Positions 54,089 through 62,938 of a DNA stretch of 64,000 nt are shown piece by piece. The notes beneath the pieces are model-generated. The model was not told the origin of the DNA. It was given only the letters and a program-made list of their open reading frames with translations, and did no database searches. A program made the translations under genes and the position numbers. Each line of letters begins with the position of its first letter. Within the stretch, counting starts at the first letter, position 1. Source of the DNA: Thiohalobacter sp. IOR34. Its GTDB lineage: Bacteria; Pseudomonadota; Gammaproteobacteria; Thiohalobacterales; Thiohalobacteraceae. The stretch lies in NCBI RefSeq assembly GCF_030406045.1, contig NZ_CP128988.1, forward strand, positions 2,877,001-2,941,000. Direction: 5' to 3'.

Positions 54089-56956
54089 CTACTGCTGCAG
54101 CCGGGTCACGTTGGAGGCCGGTGACGGGGTCAGGCTGAGCAGGGCGTCACGCGGCTTGCCGAGGTAGTTGCCCTGGGCATAGTCGATGCCGTACTCCTTG
54201 AGCAGGGCCAGGATCTCCGCACTCTCCACGTACTCGGCGATGGTCACCTTGCCCAGCGCATGGGCGATCTGGTGCATCGACTGCACCATCGCCTGGTCGA
54301 CGCTGGACTGGGCCATGCCCTGCACGAAGGAGCCGTCGATCTTCAGCTTGTCGACCGGCAGGTGCTTGAGGTAGGTGAAGGAGCTGAAGCCGGAACCGAA
54401 GTCGTCGAGCGCGAACTGGCAGCCGATCTCCTTCAGCTCGCCGATGAAGCGTTCCGCCGCCCCCAGGTAGGCGATGGCCGCGGTCTCGGTGATCTCGAAG
54501 GTCAGCCAGGAGGGGTCCAGTCCGGTCTCGCGCAGCAGTTGCTGGATCATCGGCAGCAGCTGGTCGTCCTCAAAGGCCTTGCCCGAGAGGTTGATGGAGA
54601 AGCAGACCTGCATCCCCTGCTCGCGCAGCGTGGCCAGCTGGTGCATGGCGCGCCTGACGATCCAGCGGTCGACGCTGTGGATCAGGCCGAAGCGCTCCGC
54701 GGCCGGCATGAAGCCGCCGGGCAGGATCACGTCGCCGTCGTCGCAGACCATGCGCACCAGCACCTCGTAGTCCTGCACCACGCCGCTGTCCACCGAGACG
54801 ATCGGCTGATAGACGAGCTGGAAACGGTCCTGCTCCAGCATCTCGCGCACCCGTGCCGCCCAGCCCATGTCCTCGGCCATGCCGGCCTTGTCGCTGTCCG
54901 CCGGGTTGTACAGATGCACCCGGTTGCGGCCCTGGGTCTTGGCCATGTTGCAGGCCAGGTCGGCATGCGACAGCATCTCGTCCGCCGAGCCGGCCATGGC
55001 ATCGATCAGCGCGCCGCCGATGCTGCAGGTGACGTTGAAGTTCTTGCCGTCGTAATGGAAGACGTATTCCTCGAACAGGCGGCGGAAGTTCTCCGCCACC
55101 CGCGGTGCCTGCTGGGCATCGACGTTGTACACCAGCAGGGTGAACTCGTCGCCGCCGAAGCGCGCCAGCAGATCGCCCTCGCGGACGTGGGAACGAAGCA
55201 GGGCGCTGATCTCCATCAGCAGCTGGTCGCCGGCAGCATGGCCCAGGGTGTCGTTGATGTACTTGAACTGGTCGAGGTCGATGTAGAACAGGGCGCACTC
55301 GGTGGCGCTGCGGGCCACCCGTGCCACGGTCCGCTCCAGCTCCTGCTGGAAGTAGTGGCGGTTGAACAGCCCGGTCAGCGAATCGTGCTCCGCCTGGTAG
55401 GCGAGCTGTTGCTGGAAGGCCTTCTGCTCGCTGATGTCACGCGCCGTCCCGCTGATGTACTGCACCCGGCCTTCCTCGTCGAGGTGCGCCCGGGCATTGA
55501 AGCTGAGGTGATGCTCGCGTCCCTCGCGGTCCTTGTGCACCGTCTCGTACTGCACCAGCTCCTCGCCTCGGAGGATGGCGCGGAAGGCCTGCTCGTCGCG
55601 CTCGGCATGACTGGCGGTACGGAATTCGCTGATATGCCGCCCGATCATCTCCTGCGGACTGTAGCCGTAGATGGACTGGCAGGCACCATTGAGATAGGTC
55701 CAGCACCCCTCGGCGTCCGTGCTCCACACCAGGTCGTGGGCAGTCTCCACCAGATCACGGTAGCGCGCCTCGGCATTGAGCAGCTGGTGCTCGGCCTGCT
55801 TGCGCTGGGTGATGTCGGCCACCAGGCAGGTAAACATCGGCTTGCCGCTGAGATCCATGCGGCTGACCCGCACCGAGACGGTGATCGCCTGGCCGTTGCG
55901 ATGCAGGCCGGTGCTCTCCCGTTCGCTGCATTCCAGCGGTGGCGGCTGTCCCTCCCCGGCCAGTTCCGGCAGCAGCCAGGCCAGCGGCTTGCCGCGGATC
56001 TCCGAGGCGAGGAAGCCGAACAGCTGCTCGGCGGCCGGGTTGAAGGTGTCGATACGTCCCTGCTCGTCGACCACGATGATGCCCTCCGCGGCGGTATCGA
56101 CCACCGCGCGCATGTGCGATTCCTGGTCGCCCAGGCGACGGAACACCCGGCCCAGGGTCTGGGTCAGGTAGCCGATCTCATCGGTCGACTGGGGACGCAG
56201 CCCGGCCAGGTCGGCATGGGTCGAGGCGCCGCTGCGCCGCAGCACCTCTTCCACCGGATGCAGCGACTGGGCGACGCTGCGGATCGACAGCCAGGTGACC
56301 AGAGCGGTCACCGTGGCCAGCAGCCCCCAGAGCACGAGCAGCTGCGGGTTGAGGCTGCCGCTGTGCAGCCAGTGGTAATTCAAGAGCATGGAATAGGCGA
56401 GCAGCGGCACGAAGCCGACCAGCAGCATCAGCCGCGAGCGCAGGCTGACCTGGATCTCGGGCAGCCCGAGCCGCGACACCAGGCGGCCGAGCTGGTCGAG
56501 GCTGGCCAGGTAGGCCGGCAGCCCGAGCAGCACGCCGATGGTCAGCTGCAGCAGCAGCAGATTGAGGAAGGCCGGCAGCTCGGCCGCCAGGGACACACCG
56601 CGCGACAGCTGGTAGATGGCGGGCGCCAGCAGGGCATAGAGCAGGAAGGGCGCCCAGTATTCCCGCGGGAAACGCGCCAGGCGACGATGCAGATGGCCGG
56701 GGGCGTTGTCAGCCGCCGGGTTGCGCGCCAGCCAGTCGCCAAAGGGTCGCAGATAGTGGTGGAAATGCAGCCAGCCCCAGCCGAGCAGCAGGGCCAGGAA
56801 GGCCGGCAGCCAGCCGGCGCGCAGCGCCTGGGCGAGACCCGCGCCATCCACCAGCCCGAACAGCCAGGCGGTGCCGAAACCGCTCAGGGGCACCAGCAGC
56901 AGGCCGGCAACTATGGTCGCCACGAACCGGCGTTCGGATAACGGGGGGAGGGTCAT
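54089..56956 (-). CDS. Membrane PAS-PAS-GGDEF-EAL protein
   Basis: A 955-residue c-di-GMP enzyme. In order: about six hydrophobic segments (residues ~8-240), a HAMP-like linker, two PAS domains (IIVVDEQGRIDTFNPAAEQL and a second with YLNGACQSIYGYSPQEMIG), a GGDEF domain with intact RFGGDEF, and an EAL domain with YEVLVRM, FSINLSGKA, FEITETAA and DDFGSGFSS. Both catalytic domains look usable, so net synthesis or hydrolysis cannot be predicted. ATG at 56956 chosen; a longer frame reaches 57112. Confidence 0.9.
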   Translation of the reverse strand: MTLPPLSERRFVATIVAGLLLVPLSGFGTAWLFGLVDGAGLAQALRAGWLPAFLALLLGWGWLHFHHYLRPFGDWLARNPAADNAPGHLHRRLARFPREYWAPFLLYALLAPAIYQLSRGVSLAAELPAFLNLLLLQLTIGVLLGLPAYLASLDQLGRLVSRLGLPEIQVSLRSRLMLLVGFVPLLAYSMLLNYHWLHSGSLNPQLLVLWGLLATVTALVTWLSIRSVAQSLHPVEEVLRRSGASTHADLAGLRPQSTDEIGYLTQTLGRVFRRLGDQESHMRAVVDTAAEGIIVVDEQGRIDTFNPAAEQLFGFLASEIRGKPLAWLLPELAGEGQPPPLECSERESTGLHRNGQAITVSVRVSRMDLSGKPMFTCLVADITQRKQAEHQLLNAEARYRDLVETAHDLVWSTDAEGCWTYLNGACQSIYGYSPQEMIGRHISEFRTASHAERDEQAFRAILRGEELVQYETVHKDREGREHHLSFNARAHLDEEGRVQYISGTARDISEQKAFQQQLAYQAEHDSLTGLFNRHYFQQELERTVARVARSATECALFYIDLDQFKYINDTLGHAAGDQLLMEISALLRSHVREGDLLARFGGDEFTLLVYNVDAQQAPRVAENFRRLFEEYVFHYDGKNFNVTCSIGGALIDAMAGSADEMLSHADLACNMAKTQGRNRVHLYNPADSDKAGMAEDMGWAARVREMLEQDRFQLVYQPIVSVDSGVVQDYEVLVRMVCDDGDVILPGGFMPAAERFGLIHSVDRWIVRRAMHQLATLREQGMQVCFSINLSGKAFEDDQLLPMIQQLLRETGLDPSWLTFEITETAAIAYLGAAERFIGELKEIGCQFALDDFGSGFSSFTYLKHLPVDKLKIDGSFVQGMAQSSVDQAMVQSMHQIAHALGKVTIAEYVESAEILALLKEYGIDYAQGNYLGKPRDALLSLTPSPASNVTRLQQ

Positions 56957-57224
56957 GCACTCGGCTCCGGGTTCTGCCGGAACGGGAGGCGCCGCGTCCT
57001 TGAGGGGGTTCCGACGAAAATCTTCCTTCGTTTTATCGTTGTAATAGAGCTCATTAGCAAGCTTTGTGAAGGCGAAGTGGGAGTATAATCGCATAAGCGA
57101 ATGCGATTGCAAGCCTTTTCTATCACGCCCGTGCCGTCAGCAGCCGGCGGCCCGGCCCGCCGGGATGCAGCCGCCCCTGGGATCTGCGTACAATGCGCCC
57201 AGTCCGCAGCACAGGGGAATCCGC

Positions 57225-58307
57225 ATGAAACGTCGTGACTTCATCCGCGCCTCCGGGGCCGGCGCCCTGGCCGCCGGCGGCGCCTTGGCCGGGGCCCCGG
57301 CCATCGCCGGCAAGACCATCCGCTGGAAGATGGTCACCACCTGGCCGAAGAACTTTCCGGGCCTGGGCACCGGCGCCAACTTCCTCGCCCGCACCATCAC
57401 CGAGATGAGCGGTGGCCGGCTGAAGGTCAAGGTCTACGGCGCCAAGGAGCTGGTCCCCGCCTTCGAGACCTTCGACGCGGTCTCGCGCGGCACGGCCCAG
57501 ATGGGCCACGGCGCTGCCTATTACTGGAAGGGAAAATCGGAAGCGGCACAGTTCTTCTCGGCCGTGCCTTTCGGTCTCACCGCCCAGGAGATGAACGCCT
57601 GGTTGTATCACGGCGGCGGCCTGGAACTGTGGCGCGAGGTCTACGCGCCCTTCGGTCTGATCCCGGCCGCAGCCGGCAACACCGGGGTGCAGATGGGTGG
57701 CTGGTTCAACAAGACGATCGACAGCGTCGACGACCTCAAGGGTCTGAAGATGCGCATCCCTGGCCTCGGCGGCGAGGTGCTGCGCCGCGCCGGCGGCACC
57801 CCGGTGAGCCTGCCCGGCGGCGAGATCTTCACCTCGCTACAGTCCGGCGCCATCGACGCCACCGAATGGGTCGGCCCCTACAACGACCTGGCCTTCGGCC
57901 TGTACAAGGCGGCCAAACACTATTACTACCCCGGCTGGCACGAGCCCGGCACCACCCTCGAATGTTTCATCAACCGCAAGGCCTTCGACGCCCTGCCCAA
58001 GGATCTGCAGCAGATCGTCACCCACGCCTGCCGGGTTGCCAACCAGGACATGCTGGCCGAATACACCGCGCGCAACAACGCCGCGCTGCAGACCCTGGTC
58101 GACAAGCACAAGGTCGACCTGCGGCGTTTCCCGGAACCGGTGATGAGCCGCCTGAAGCAGCTCTCGGACGAGGTGGTGGCGGAGATCGCCGCCAAGGATG
58201 CCCTGTCGAAAAAGGTCTATCACGCCTTCCGCACCTTCCGCGACCAGGTCATGGCCTGGCACGACGTCTCGGAACGCGCCTACATGGCGGCGCGGGCTGG
58301 CCTATAA
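57225..58307 (+). CDS. TRAP transporter substrate-binding protein (DctP family), Tat-exported
   Basis: A 360-residue periplasmic solute receptor. The twin-arginine signal MKRRDFIRASGAGALAAGG is clear, unusual but known for TRAP receptors. The mature protein has WPKNFPGLGTGANFLA, LKVKVYGAKELVPAFE, MRIPGLGGEVLRRAGGTPV and ATEWVGPYNDL, matching the subgroup for 2-oxo acids and related compounds. AGGGGAA precedes the ATG. It is probably the partner of the DctQM pair at 39910-41819, since no other TRAP genes are in view. Confidence 0.9.
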   Translation: MKRRDFIRASGAGALAAGGALAGAPAIAGKTIRWKMVTTWPKNFPGLGTGANFLARTITEMSGGRLKVKVYGAKELVPAFETFDAVSRGTAQMGHGAAYYWKGKSEAAQFFSAVPFGLTAQEMNAWLYHGGGLELWREVYAPFGLIPAAAGNTGVQMGGWFNKTIDSVDDLKGLKMRIPGLGGEVLRRAGGTPVSLPGGEIFTSLQSGAIDATEWVGPYNDLAFGLYKAAKHYYYPGWHEPGTTLECFINRKAFDALPKDLQQIVTHACRVANQDMLAEYTARNNAALQTLVDKHKVDLRRFPEPVMSRLKQLSDEVVAEIAAKDALSKKVYHAFRTFRDQVMAWHDVSERAYMAARAGL

Positions 58308-58377
58308 GCCTAAGGCACGTTCCGTGGGCCGGGATCTGCCGGGGCGGCAGAATGGGGGGGCGTGCCCTTGTACGCCG

Positions 58378-58448
58378 ATCGCGGCCTGGAGGCCGCTCCT
58401 ACCATATTGTGCCGCCCTGCCCCGTAGGAGCGGCCTCCAGGCCGCGAT
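58378..58448. repeat. REPIN after the TRAP receptor gene
   Basis: Inverted REP arms at 58378-58402 and 58424-58448 with spacer ATATTGTGCCGCCCTGCCCC and the conserved right flank CCCCGGCGGGTCC. Confidence 0.85.
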
Positions 58449-58476
58449 CCCCGGCGGGTCCAGGCACGCCATCATC

Positions 58477-58740
58477 CTAGCCGACCCGGAAGTCGGGAAT
58501 GTCCGCCCGCCCCATCACATGCAGCACGATGCCGGCACCGAGGAAGAAGACGATGGCCGCCGCGAAGCTGGCCACCAGCGGCGAGTTGCCGCCGACCTGA
58601 AGATAGAAATGGGCCACCGCGGCACCGCAGGCGAGCGCCGCCAGGTAGCAGAAGAGGGCCACCACCACGGCGATCTTCTGCGCAATGCGTGGGCGTCGGG
58701 CCGGCCGTTCGGCCGGGGCAGATGAGTCGTTCATGGGCAT
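58477..58740 (-). CDS. Small membrane protein, function unknown
   Basis: An 87-residue protein with a basic, proline-rich N-terminus and two hydrophobic segments (about residues 23-47 and 55-75), ending GRADIPDFRVG. The start is ATG at 58740 or 58734. No family recognised; probably an integral inner-membrane protein. Confidence 0.65.
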   Translation of the reverse strand: MPMNDSSAPAERPARRPRIAQKIAVVVALFCYLAALACGAAVAHFYLQVGGNSPLVASFAAAIVFFLGAGIVLHVMGRADIPDFRVG

Positions 58741-58798
58741 AGCCTAACAGGCCACGGGGCTCCGGCCCAGCATTCCCCCCTCCCTGTGCCGCCGGGCA

Positions 58799-59383
58799 TC
58801 ACTGGCGCACGCCCTCCAGGGACAGCCAGATCCTGATGGTATTTGCCGCCGGCCCGAGGATGCCCGCCTCCTTCATCCGGTAGTCGGAAAGCTGCAGGGT
58901 GGTGGTGCCCTCGAAGCCACGGCGGTAACCGCCCCAGGGATCGGGACCGGCGCCCATCTCCCGCACCTCGATCTCGATGTCGCGGCTTACCCCGCGCAGG
59001 GTGAAGCGCCCCTTGAGGATCGCCCGTCCCTCGCCCGTCTCCTCCCAGGCGGTACTGACGAAACGCGCCTTGGGATACTGCTTCACGTCGAAGAAGCGCG
59101 CACTGCGCAGATGCTTGTCACGTTCGGCGTGATTGCTGTCGAGGCTGGCCACGTCGATTTCCACCTGCACGCGATTGTTGGCCGGTTGCTCGGGATCGTA
59201 ATCGAAGCTTCCGCTGAAGCGGTTGAAACGCCCCTCCAGCCAGCTGAAGCCGAGGTGCTGCACCCGGAAGGTGATGAAGGCGTGCATGCCCTTGGTATCG
59301 ATCACGTAGTGCTCGGCGGCGCCGGCACCGAGGCTGACCAGGGCCAGCAGACAGAACAGGTAGCGAAGCTTGCGTGCGATCAT
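58799..59383 (-). CDS. YceI family periplasmic lipocalin-like protein
   Basis: A 194-residue protein with a signal peptide (to ~22, ending GAGAA) and the YceI beta-barrel (HYVIDTKGMHAFITFRVQH, RFNRFSGSFDYDPEQP, TLRGVSRDIEIEV), which binds isoprenoid or other lipids. AAGGAGA precedes the ATG at 59383 at good spacing; the frame opens further at 59401. It is 22 bp from the cytochrome b561 gene upstream; the pair is a common arrangement. Confidence 0.9.
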   Translation of the reverse strand: MIARKLRYLFCLLALVSLGAGAAEHYVIDTKGMHAFITFRVQHLGFSWLEGRFNRFSGSFDYDPEQPANNRVQVEIDVASLDSNHAERDKHLRSARFFDVKQYPKARFVSTAWEETGEGRAILKGRFTLRGVSRDIEIEVREMGAGPDPWGGYRRGFEGTTTLQLSDYRMKEAGILGPAANTIRIWLSLEGVRQ

Positions 59384-59405
59384 GGCGTCTCTCCTTGTCA
59401 TAGGC

Positions 59406-59969
59406 TCAGTCCCCGTCCATGCCCAGCATGTGGCGCAAGGTGGGATCCTGATCGATGAAATGGTGCTTGAGTGCGGCCAGGCTGTGCAGCGCGACCAGCA
59501 GGATCAGCACATCGGCCAGCCAGGCGTGGATCTCGCCGGCCACATCTGCCTGGTTTTCGTAACCGTAGAGGAGCGCCGGGAGTTCGAGGTTCCCAACCAC
59601 GAGCAACCCCTGGCCCTCGGCCGTGGTGACCAGATAACCGCTGAGGAGGATGCCGGCCAACAGCAGGTAGAACAGGCGATGCACGCCGAGGGCGAGCCGC
59701 TGCTCCCAGGGCCGGCCGATCAGGGCGGGGCGGGGATTGGCCAGCCGCCAGCCGAGGCGCAGCACCAGCAGCACCGCCAGCAGCACGCCGATCCGGTAGT
59801 GCAGCGCCGGTGCGGCCTGATACCAGCGGTGGCTGTAGTCCAGCTGCACCATGTAGAGGCCCAGCCCATAGAGACCGAGCACCAGCACGGCCGTCAGCCA
59901 GTGCAGGACGATCGCAATCAGACCGTAACGCAGGCCGTCGTTAGCCAGCCGCATGGTTTGCCAAGGCAT
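59406..59969 (-). CDS. Cytochrome b561
   Basis: A 187-residue four-helix dihaem membrane protein. Haem-ligand histidines are visible: IVLHWLTA, HYRIGVLLAV, HRLFYLLLAG and a C-terminal HAWLADVLILLVALHSLAALKHH region. The family moves electrons between the quinone pool and periplasmic acceptors; together with YceI it is often induced under oxidative or acid stress. Confidence 0.88.
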   Translation of the reverse strand: MPWQTMRLANDGLRYGLIAIVLHWLTAVLVLGLYGLGLYMVQLDYSHRWYQAAPALHYRIGVLLAVLLVLRLGWRLANPRPALIGRPWEQRLALGVHRLFYLLLAGILLSGYLVTTAEGQGLLVVGNLELPALLYGYENQADVAGEIHAWLADVLILLVALHSLAALKHHFIDQDPTLRHMLGMDGD

Positions 59970-59996
59970 GCCGACAGGCCCGCGGCCTCTCCACGC

Positions 59997-60359
59997 TCAG
60001 GGACCGGAGATGTCCCGCTCGCGATCCTCGAAGGTGCAGCCGGTCTTCCTGATGTGTCCCGGATAGTGGCTGCGCAACGACTCGCAGAGTTCCTCCTGGC
60101 TGAGCCACCGCCCTTCCCTGGATAGACAGTAGTCCTTGTTCAACTCGGTCTCCCCCTCCTCGTAGACCTCGTAGATTCTGACCTCTTCAGGGTCGATGGC
60201 ATTCTGCTCCAGAAACTCCACCAGGGCACAGATGGTATCGGCCAGATACGTCTTGTATTCCTGCCCCTCGTCCATGACGCTGATCCTTGCCTCGTAGGTA
60301 TAGGGAATATCATGCTCGTACTTGGACCTGGGGCCTATGATTTCGCGTATCACTCCCAT
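59997..60359 (-). CDS. Acidic conserved protein, function unknown
   Basis: A 120-residue acidic soluble protein (MGVIREIIGPRSKYEHDIP at the start; EVRIYEVYEEGETELN in the middle). Two cysteines near the C-terminal half are not in a recognisable motif. ATG at 60359 is preferred because GAGGAGG lies 6 bp upstream. I do not recognise the family. Confidence 0.65.
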   Translation of the reverse strand: MGVIREIIGPRSKYEHDIPYTYEARISVMDEGQEYKTYLADTICALVEFLEQNAIDPEEVRIYEVYEEGETELNKDYCLSREGRWLSQEELCESLRSHYPGHIRKTGCTFEDRERDISGP

Positions 60360-60455
60360 CGTCATCCTCCTCGCGGAGCTCGGAACGATACCCCGCCTAT
60401 CGATCATGATAGCCCCCTGACCGGCCAAGTCCACAAGACCGGGAAACGCCGGCCT

Positions 60456-60932
60456 TCAGCCGCCGTTGCCGGCGCCGCGCTCGTCCCGGTCACGCAACAG
60501 CCAGTAGGTGACCCCCAGCACCAGGGTGACCGCGGCCAGGCCGAGCAGCTCCCCGGCCGTGGTTTCCTTGAGATCGAAGATGATGAACTTGCGGGACACG
60601 GCCAGCAGAGCGATCAGCAGCACCACCTTGGTCTGGATGATGCTCTGCTCGCGCGTGACCACATATTGCAGGGTGTGATTGAACTCGAGAGCGATCAGCA
60701 GCGTCATGATCTCGCCGAAGACCATCTGGAAGACCCGATGCTCGAGCGGGTTCATGGCCCCGAAGACGAGATTGCCCACCACGCCGACGAACAGCCGGAA
60801 CAGGGCAACCACGATGACCAGGCTGATCAGCAGGGTAAGCGCCAGCGCCACGCCGCTTTCGAAGCGCTGGTAGAGGGTCATGGTCGACCACTCCCCTCTG
60901 ACGTCATTCCATCTGGAAAGTATCTTCTTCAT
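60456..60932 (-). CDS. Phosphate-starvation-inducible PsiE family protein
   Basis: A 158-residue membrane protein with four hydrophobic segments and the PsiE signature (FGEIMTLLIALEFNHTLQYVV, then SRKFIIFDL). Function is unknown beyond phosphate-linked induction in E. coli. A truncated paralogue lies at 62576. It is 34 bp after the ACP-like gene in the same direction. Confidence 0.85.
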   Translation of the reverse strand: MKKILSRWNDVRGEWSTMTLYQRFESGVALALTLLISLVIVVALFRLFVGVVGNLVFGAMNPLEHRVFQMVFGEIMTLLIALEFNHTLQYVVTREQSIIQTKVVLLIALLAVSRKFIIFDLKETTAGELLGLAAVTLVLGVTYWLLRDRDERGAGNGG

Positions 60933-60966
60933 GCTTCGTCCACCCCCGGCAGGAGGCAGGGGCAGT

Positions 60967-61233
60967 TCAGGCTGCTGCGGTCACCGCCTCGGTGAGATCC
61001 GCTATGGTCCGCACCGCAGCCAGATCCAGGATCAGACCGTCGAACATGTCCGCAACCCCTTCCGTCAGCCGGCCCGCCTGGTGGTCGGTCATGTGCAGAT
61101 CGGTACGCAGATCCAGTTCCGGAGACAGGGCCTCCATGTCCAGGCTCAGGGTGTCGGCGATCAGGGCGTGCAGCGACATCCGCATCAAAGCATAGACCGT
61201 TTCCAGCTCATCGTTGCCTGCGTGAAAACACAT
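60967..61233 (-). CDS. Small acyl-carrier-like protein lacking the phosphopantetheine serine
   Basis: An 88-residue acidic helical protein. The pattern LSLDMEALSPELDLRTDL, a following helix, then VRTIADLTEAV resembles the acyl carrier protein fold, but the position of the DSL serine reads MTDHQ, so it could not be phosphopantetheinylated. ATG at 61233 has GGGAGG 7 bp upstream; the frame extends to 61287. It precedes psiE. The family call is tentative. Confidence 0.5.
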   Translation of the reverse strand: MCFHAGNDELETVYALMRMSLHALIADTLSLDMEALSPELDLRTDLHMTDHQAGRLTEGVADMFDGLILDLAAVRTIADLTEAVTAAA

Positions 61234-61300
61234 ATCGGAACCTCCCCAGATGTTGAAATCGAACCCGCGCGTCCCGGGGTGACACATTTTTGACGCGCGC

Positions 61301-61551
61301 TAGCCCGCATATTGCACGAAGGATTCGAGTTTCAGGGCAAATCTGGCCAAGCAGTCTGTTCGATCGCCCGCCGAAGCATAGCCGTAGCTATGGTTCAAGG
61401 GGGATCGGACAAAATGCGACGCCAGATTTGGTCTGAACTCGAATAGGCACAAACTGAAACAGGGCACAATTGCCTGCATAGAGAATCACTGCCTTGATAA
61501 ATAACGGAAAAATTACGCTTTCAAGGCCGCCTTCGTGCAATATGCGGGCTA
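61301..61551. mobile_element. MITE, 251-bp copy with perfect 22-bp terminal inverted repeats
   Basis: Ends at 61301-61322 (TAGCCCGCATATTGCACGAA..) and 61530-61551 are perfect complements. The interior includes TGGCCAAGCAGTCTGTTCGA, GGTTCAAGGGGGATCGG and AGGCACAAACTGAAACAGGG, almost the same as 41871-42121. No coding capacity. It fills most of the 61234-61662 gap. Confidence 0.88.
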
Positions 61552-61662
61552 GTGCGCTATCGGCAAGACGGCCGCCAGGTTGAACGCAACCGGCGCAAAA
61601 GCGCAACCAACTGAAACACGAGGGAAAAACAGGGAGAGATGTCAGTGCGGGGCGGGGTGGCG

Positions 61663-62517
61663 TCAGTGCCGGATCAGATCAAGCCAGCGCCGCCGCTCCA
61701 CGAACAGGCGGGCGGCATCGTACGCCAGGCGGTGGGTTCCATGGCAGCGGGCACAGGCCTGCACCGCCAGGCTGCCGAGTTCCCGCCCCTGGTCCCTGGC
61801 CGTGCCCGTGCGCAGCGCCGTCTTCAGACGCTCCAGCGTCCGCCGGGCAGCGTCGTCCGGGTAGGGTCGCGGGTCCTTTTCATGGCAGCGCACGCAGGTC
61901 TGACCCAGCGCGGCCATGCCCCTTTCGAGATCCACCAGGGCGGAAAGCGCCAGATCCACCGCGCCATCCTCAGCGGCGATCTTGATCAGATTGACCTGGC
62001 TGGAAAGCTGCTCCATGTGCGCCTCGAAACCGACCGTGCCGCCAACCCTGAGGGTGCTGAAATCAGCTGCCCGATAGATCGCAGCAGTCACTGCCCGATA
62101 GTCCGCATGACAGGCATCGCAGCTTTTGGCTATCTGATCGAGGGCTCGCTTCACGCCCTCTGGCTGATTCCCTTGCACGGCCTGCTGCAGATCGCTGACG
62201 GCCCGCATATCGAGCTTGCCGTTCCACTCCGGAACCATCTCCGCGATCTTCCGGTAATGTTCGCTGAAACGCTCCGACCATTTCCGCAGGTGGGTGCCGT
62301 CATCACGCCCTGCATAAAATCTCAAGGCCTGCATCTCGCGCCGCAGCTTGAACATGTTGTGCAGCCAGACCTGCCGCTTGTTAGCCGGTTTGTACCACCG
62401 GGCCAGTGATGGCGGCGGTTTTTTCAGCAGAATCACCCGACCCCCGTGGATATGGAACACCCCGGCGACAAGCGCGAGCAGCAGTAATTGGAGAAAAATG
62501 AAATGTGACCAGCGCAT
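61663..62517 (-). CDS. Triheme c-type cytochrome
   Basis: A 284-residue protein with an uncleaved N-terminal hydrophobic anchor (residues ~4-22) and three CxxCH sites: CDACH (residue ~133), CVRCH (~208) and CARCH (~255). The helical stretches before each haem resemble cytochrome c' / c-556 type bundles. It is likely membrane-anchored in the periplasm. It follows the psiE remnant by 58 bp. No close functional match is evident. Confidence 0.78.
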   Translation of the reverse strand: MRWSHFIFLQLLLLALVAGVFHIHGGRVILLKKPPPSLARWYKPANKRQVWLHNMFKLRREMQALRFYAGRDDGTHLRKWSERFSEHYRKIAEMVPEWNGKLDMRAVSDLQQAVQGNQPEGVKRALDQIAKSCDACHADYRAVTAAIYRAADFSTLRVGGTVGFEAHMEQLSSQVNLIKIAAEDGAVDLALSALVDLERGMAALGQTCVRCHEKDPRPYPDDAARRTLERLKTALRTGTARDQGRELGSLAVQACARCHGTHRLAYDAARLFVERRRWLDLIRH

Positions 62518-62575
62518 CAGAATCCGGCACCTGTCGGAACACCCGCGCAGCAGGATGATGGCACCGCGCGCCCCC

Positions 62576-62692
62576 TCAGGTCTTCTTGGAGATCAGCCAA
62601 TAGGTAATGCCCAGGGCAAAGACCACGGCCGCAGTCCCCAGTATAAACGGTGGGGTGATCTTCTCGAAATCGAAGATGACACGACCTCGTGA
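62576..62692 (-). pseudogene. psiE-family gene remnant (C-terminal fragment)
   Basis: The last 38 codons (SRGRVIFDFEKITPPF.., GITYWLISKK) align with the C-terminus of the intact PsiE protein at 60456 (SRKFIIFDL.., GVTYWLLRDR). Everything upstream is missing and replaced by unrelated sequence and a REPIN at 62741-62813; the open frame that continues upstream translates repeat DNA. Confidence 0.7.
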
Positions 62693-62740
62693 ACCAGCCT
62701 GCACTGCGGCAGCATGGCGCGGTACCCCCTTGCGCCCCGA

Positions 62741-62813
62741 TCGCGGCCTGGAGACCGCTCCTACGATACATTGTATCGCCATGCCCCGTAGGAGCGGCCT
62801 CCAGGCCGCGATT
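62741..62813. repeat. REPIN beside the psiE remnant
   Basis: Inverted REP arms at 62741-62765 (one substitution, GGAGACC) and 62789-62813, spacer GATACATTGTATCGCCATGC. The rest of the gap to glmS (62814-62938) shows no gene. Confidence 0.85.
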
Positions 62814-62938
62814 AGGCCCACCCGCGGGCGATGCAGTCATTGCATGGCAGATGGCAAGAGCGAAGAACGATTCTCCGACAATCGCACGGTGCGCGCCTTG
62901 AGGGGGTGACGGGAAAAAACCTTATTGGCCAGCCACAA

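Noticed and set aside
54260-56941. 893-codon open frame opposite the GGDEF-EAL gene (similar cases opposite polA at 36994-38790 and the diguanylate cyclase at 28600-30528)
   Set aside because: Shadow frames of real genes with recognisable domains on the minus strand; composition is codon-complement noise.
57084-57089. TATAAT as a promoter for the TRAP receptor gene
   Set aside because: No convincing -35 element at 16-18 bp and the start codon is more than 130 bp away.
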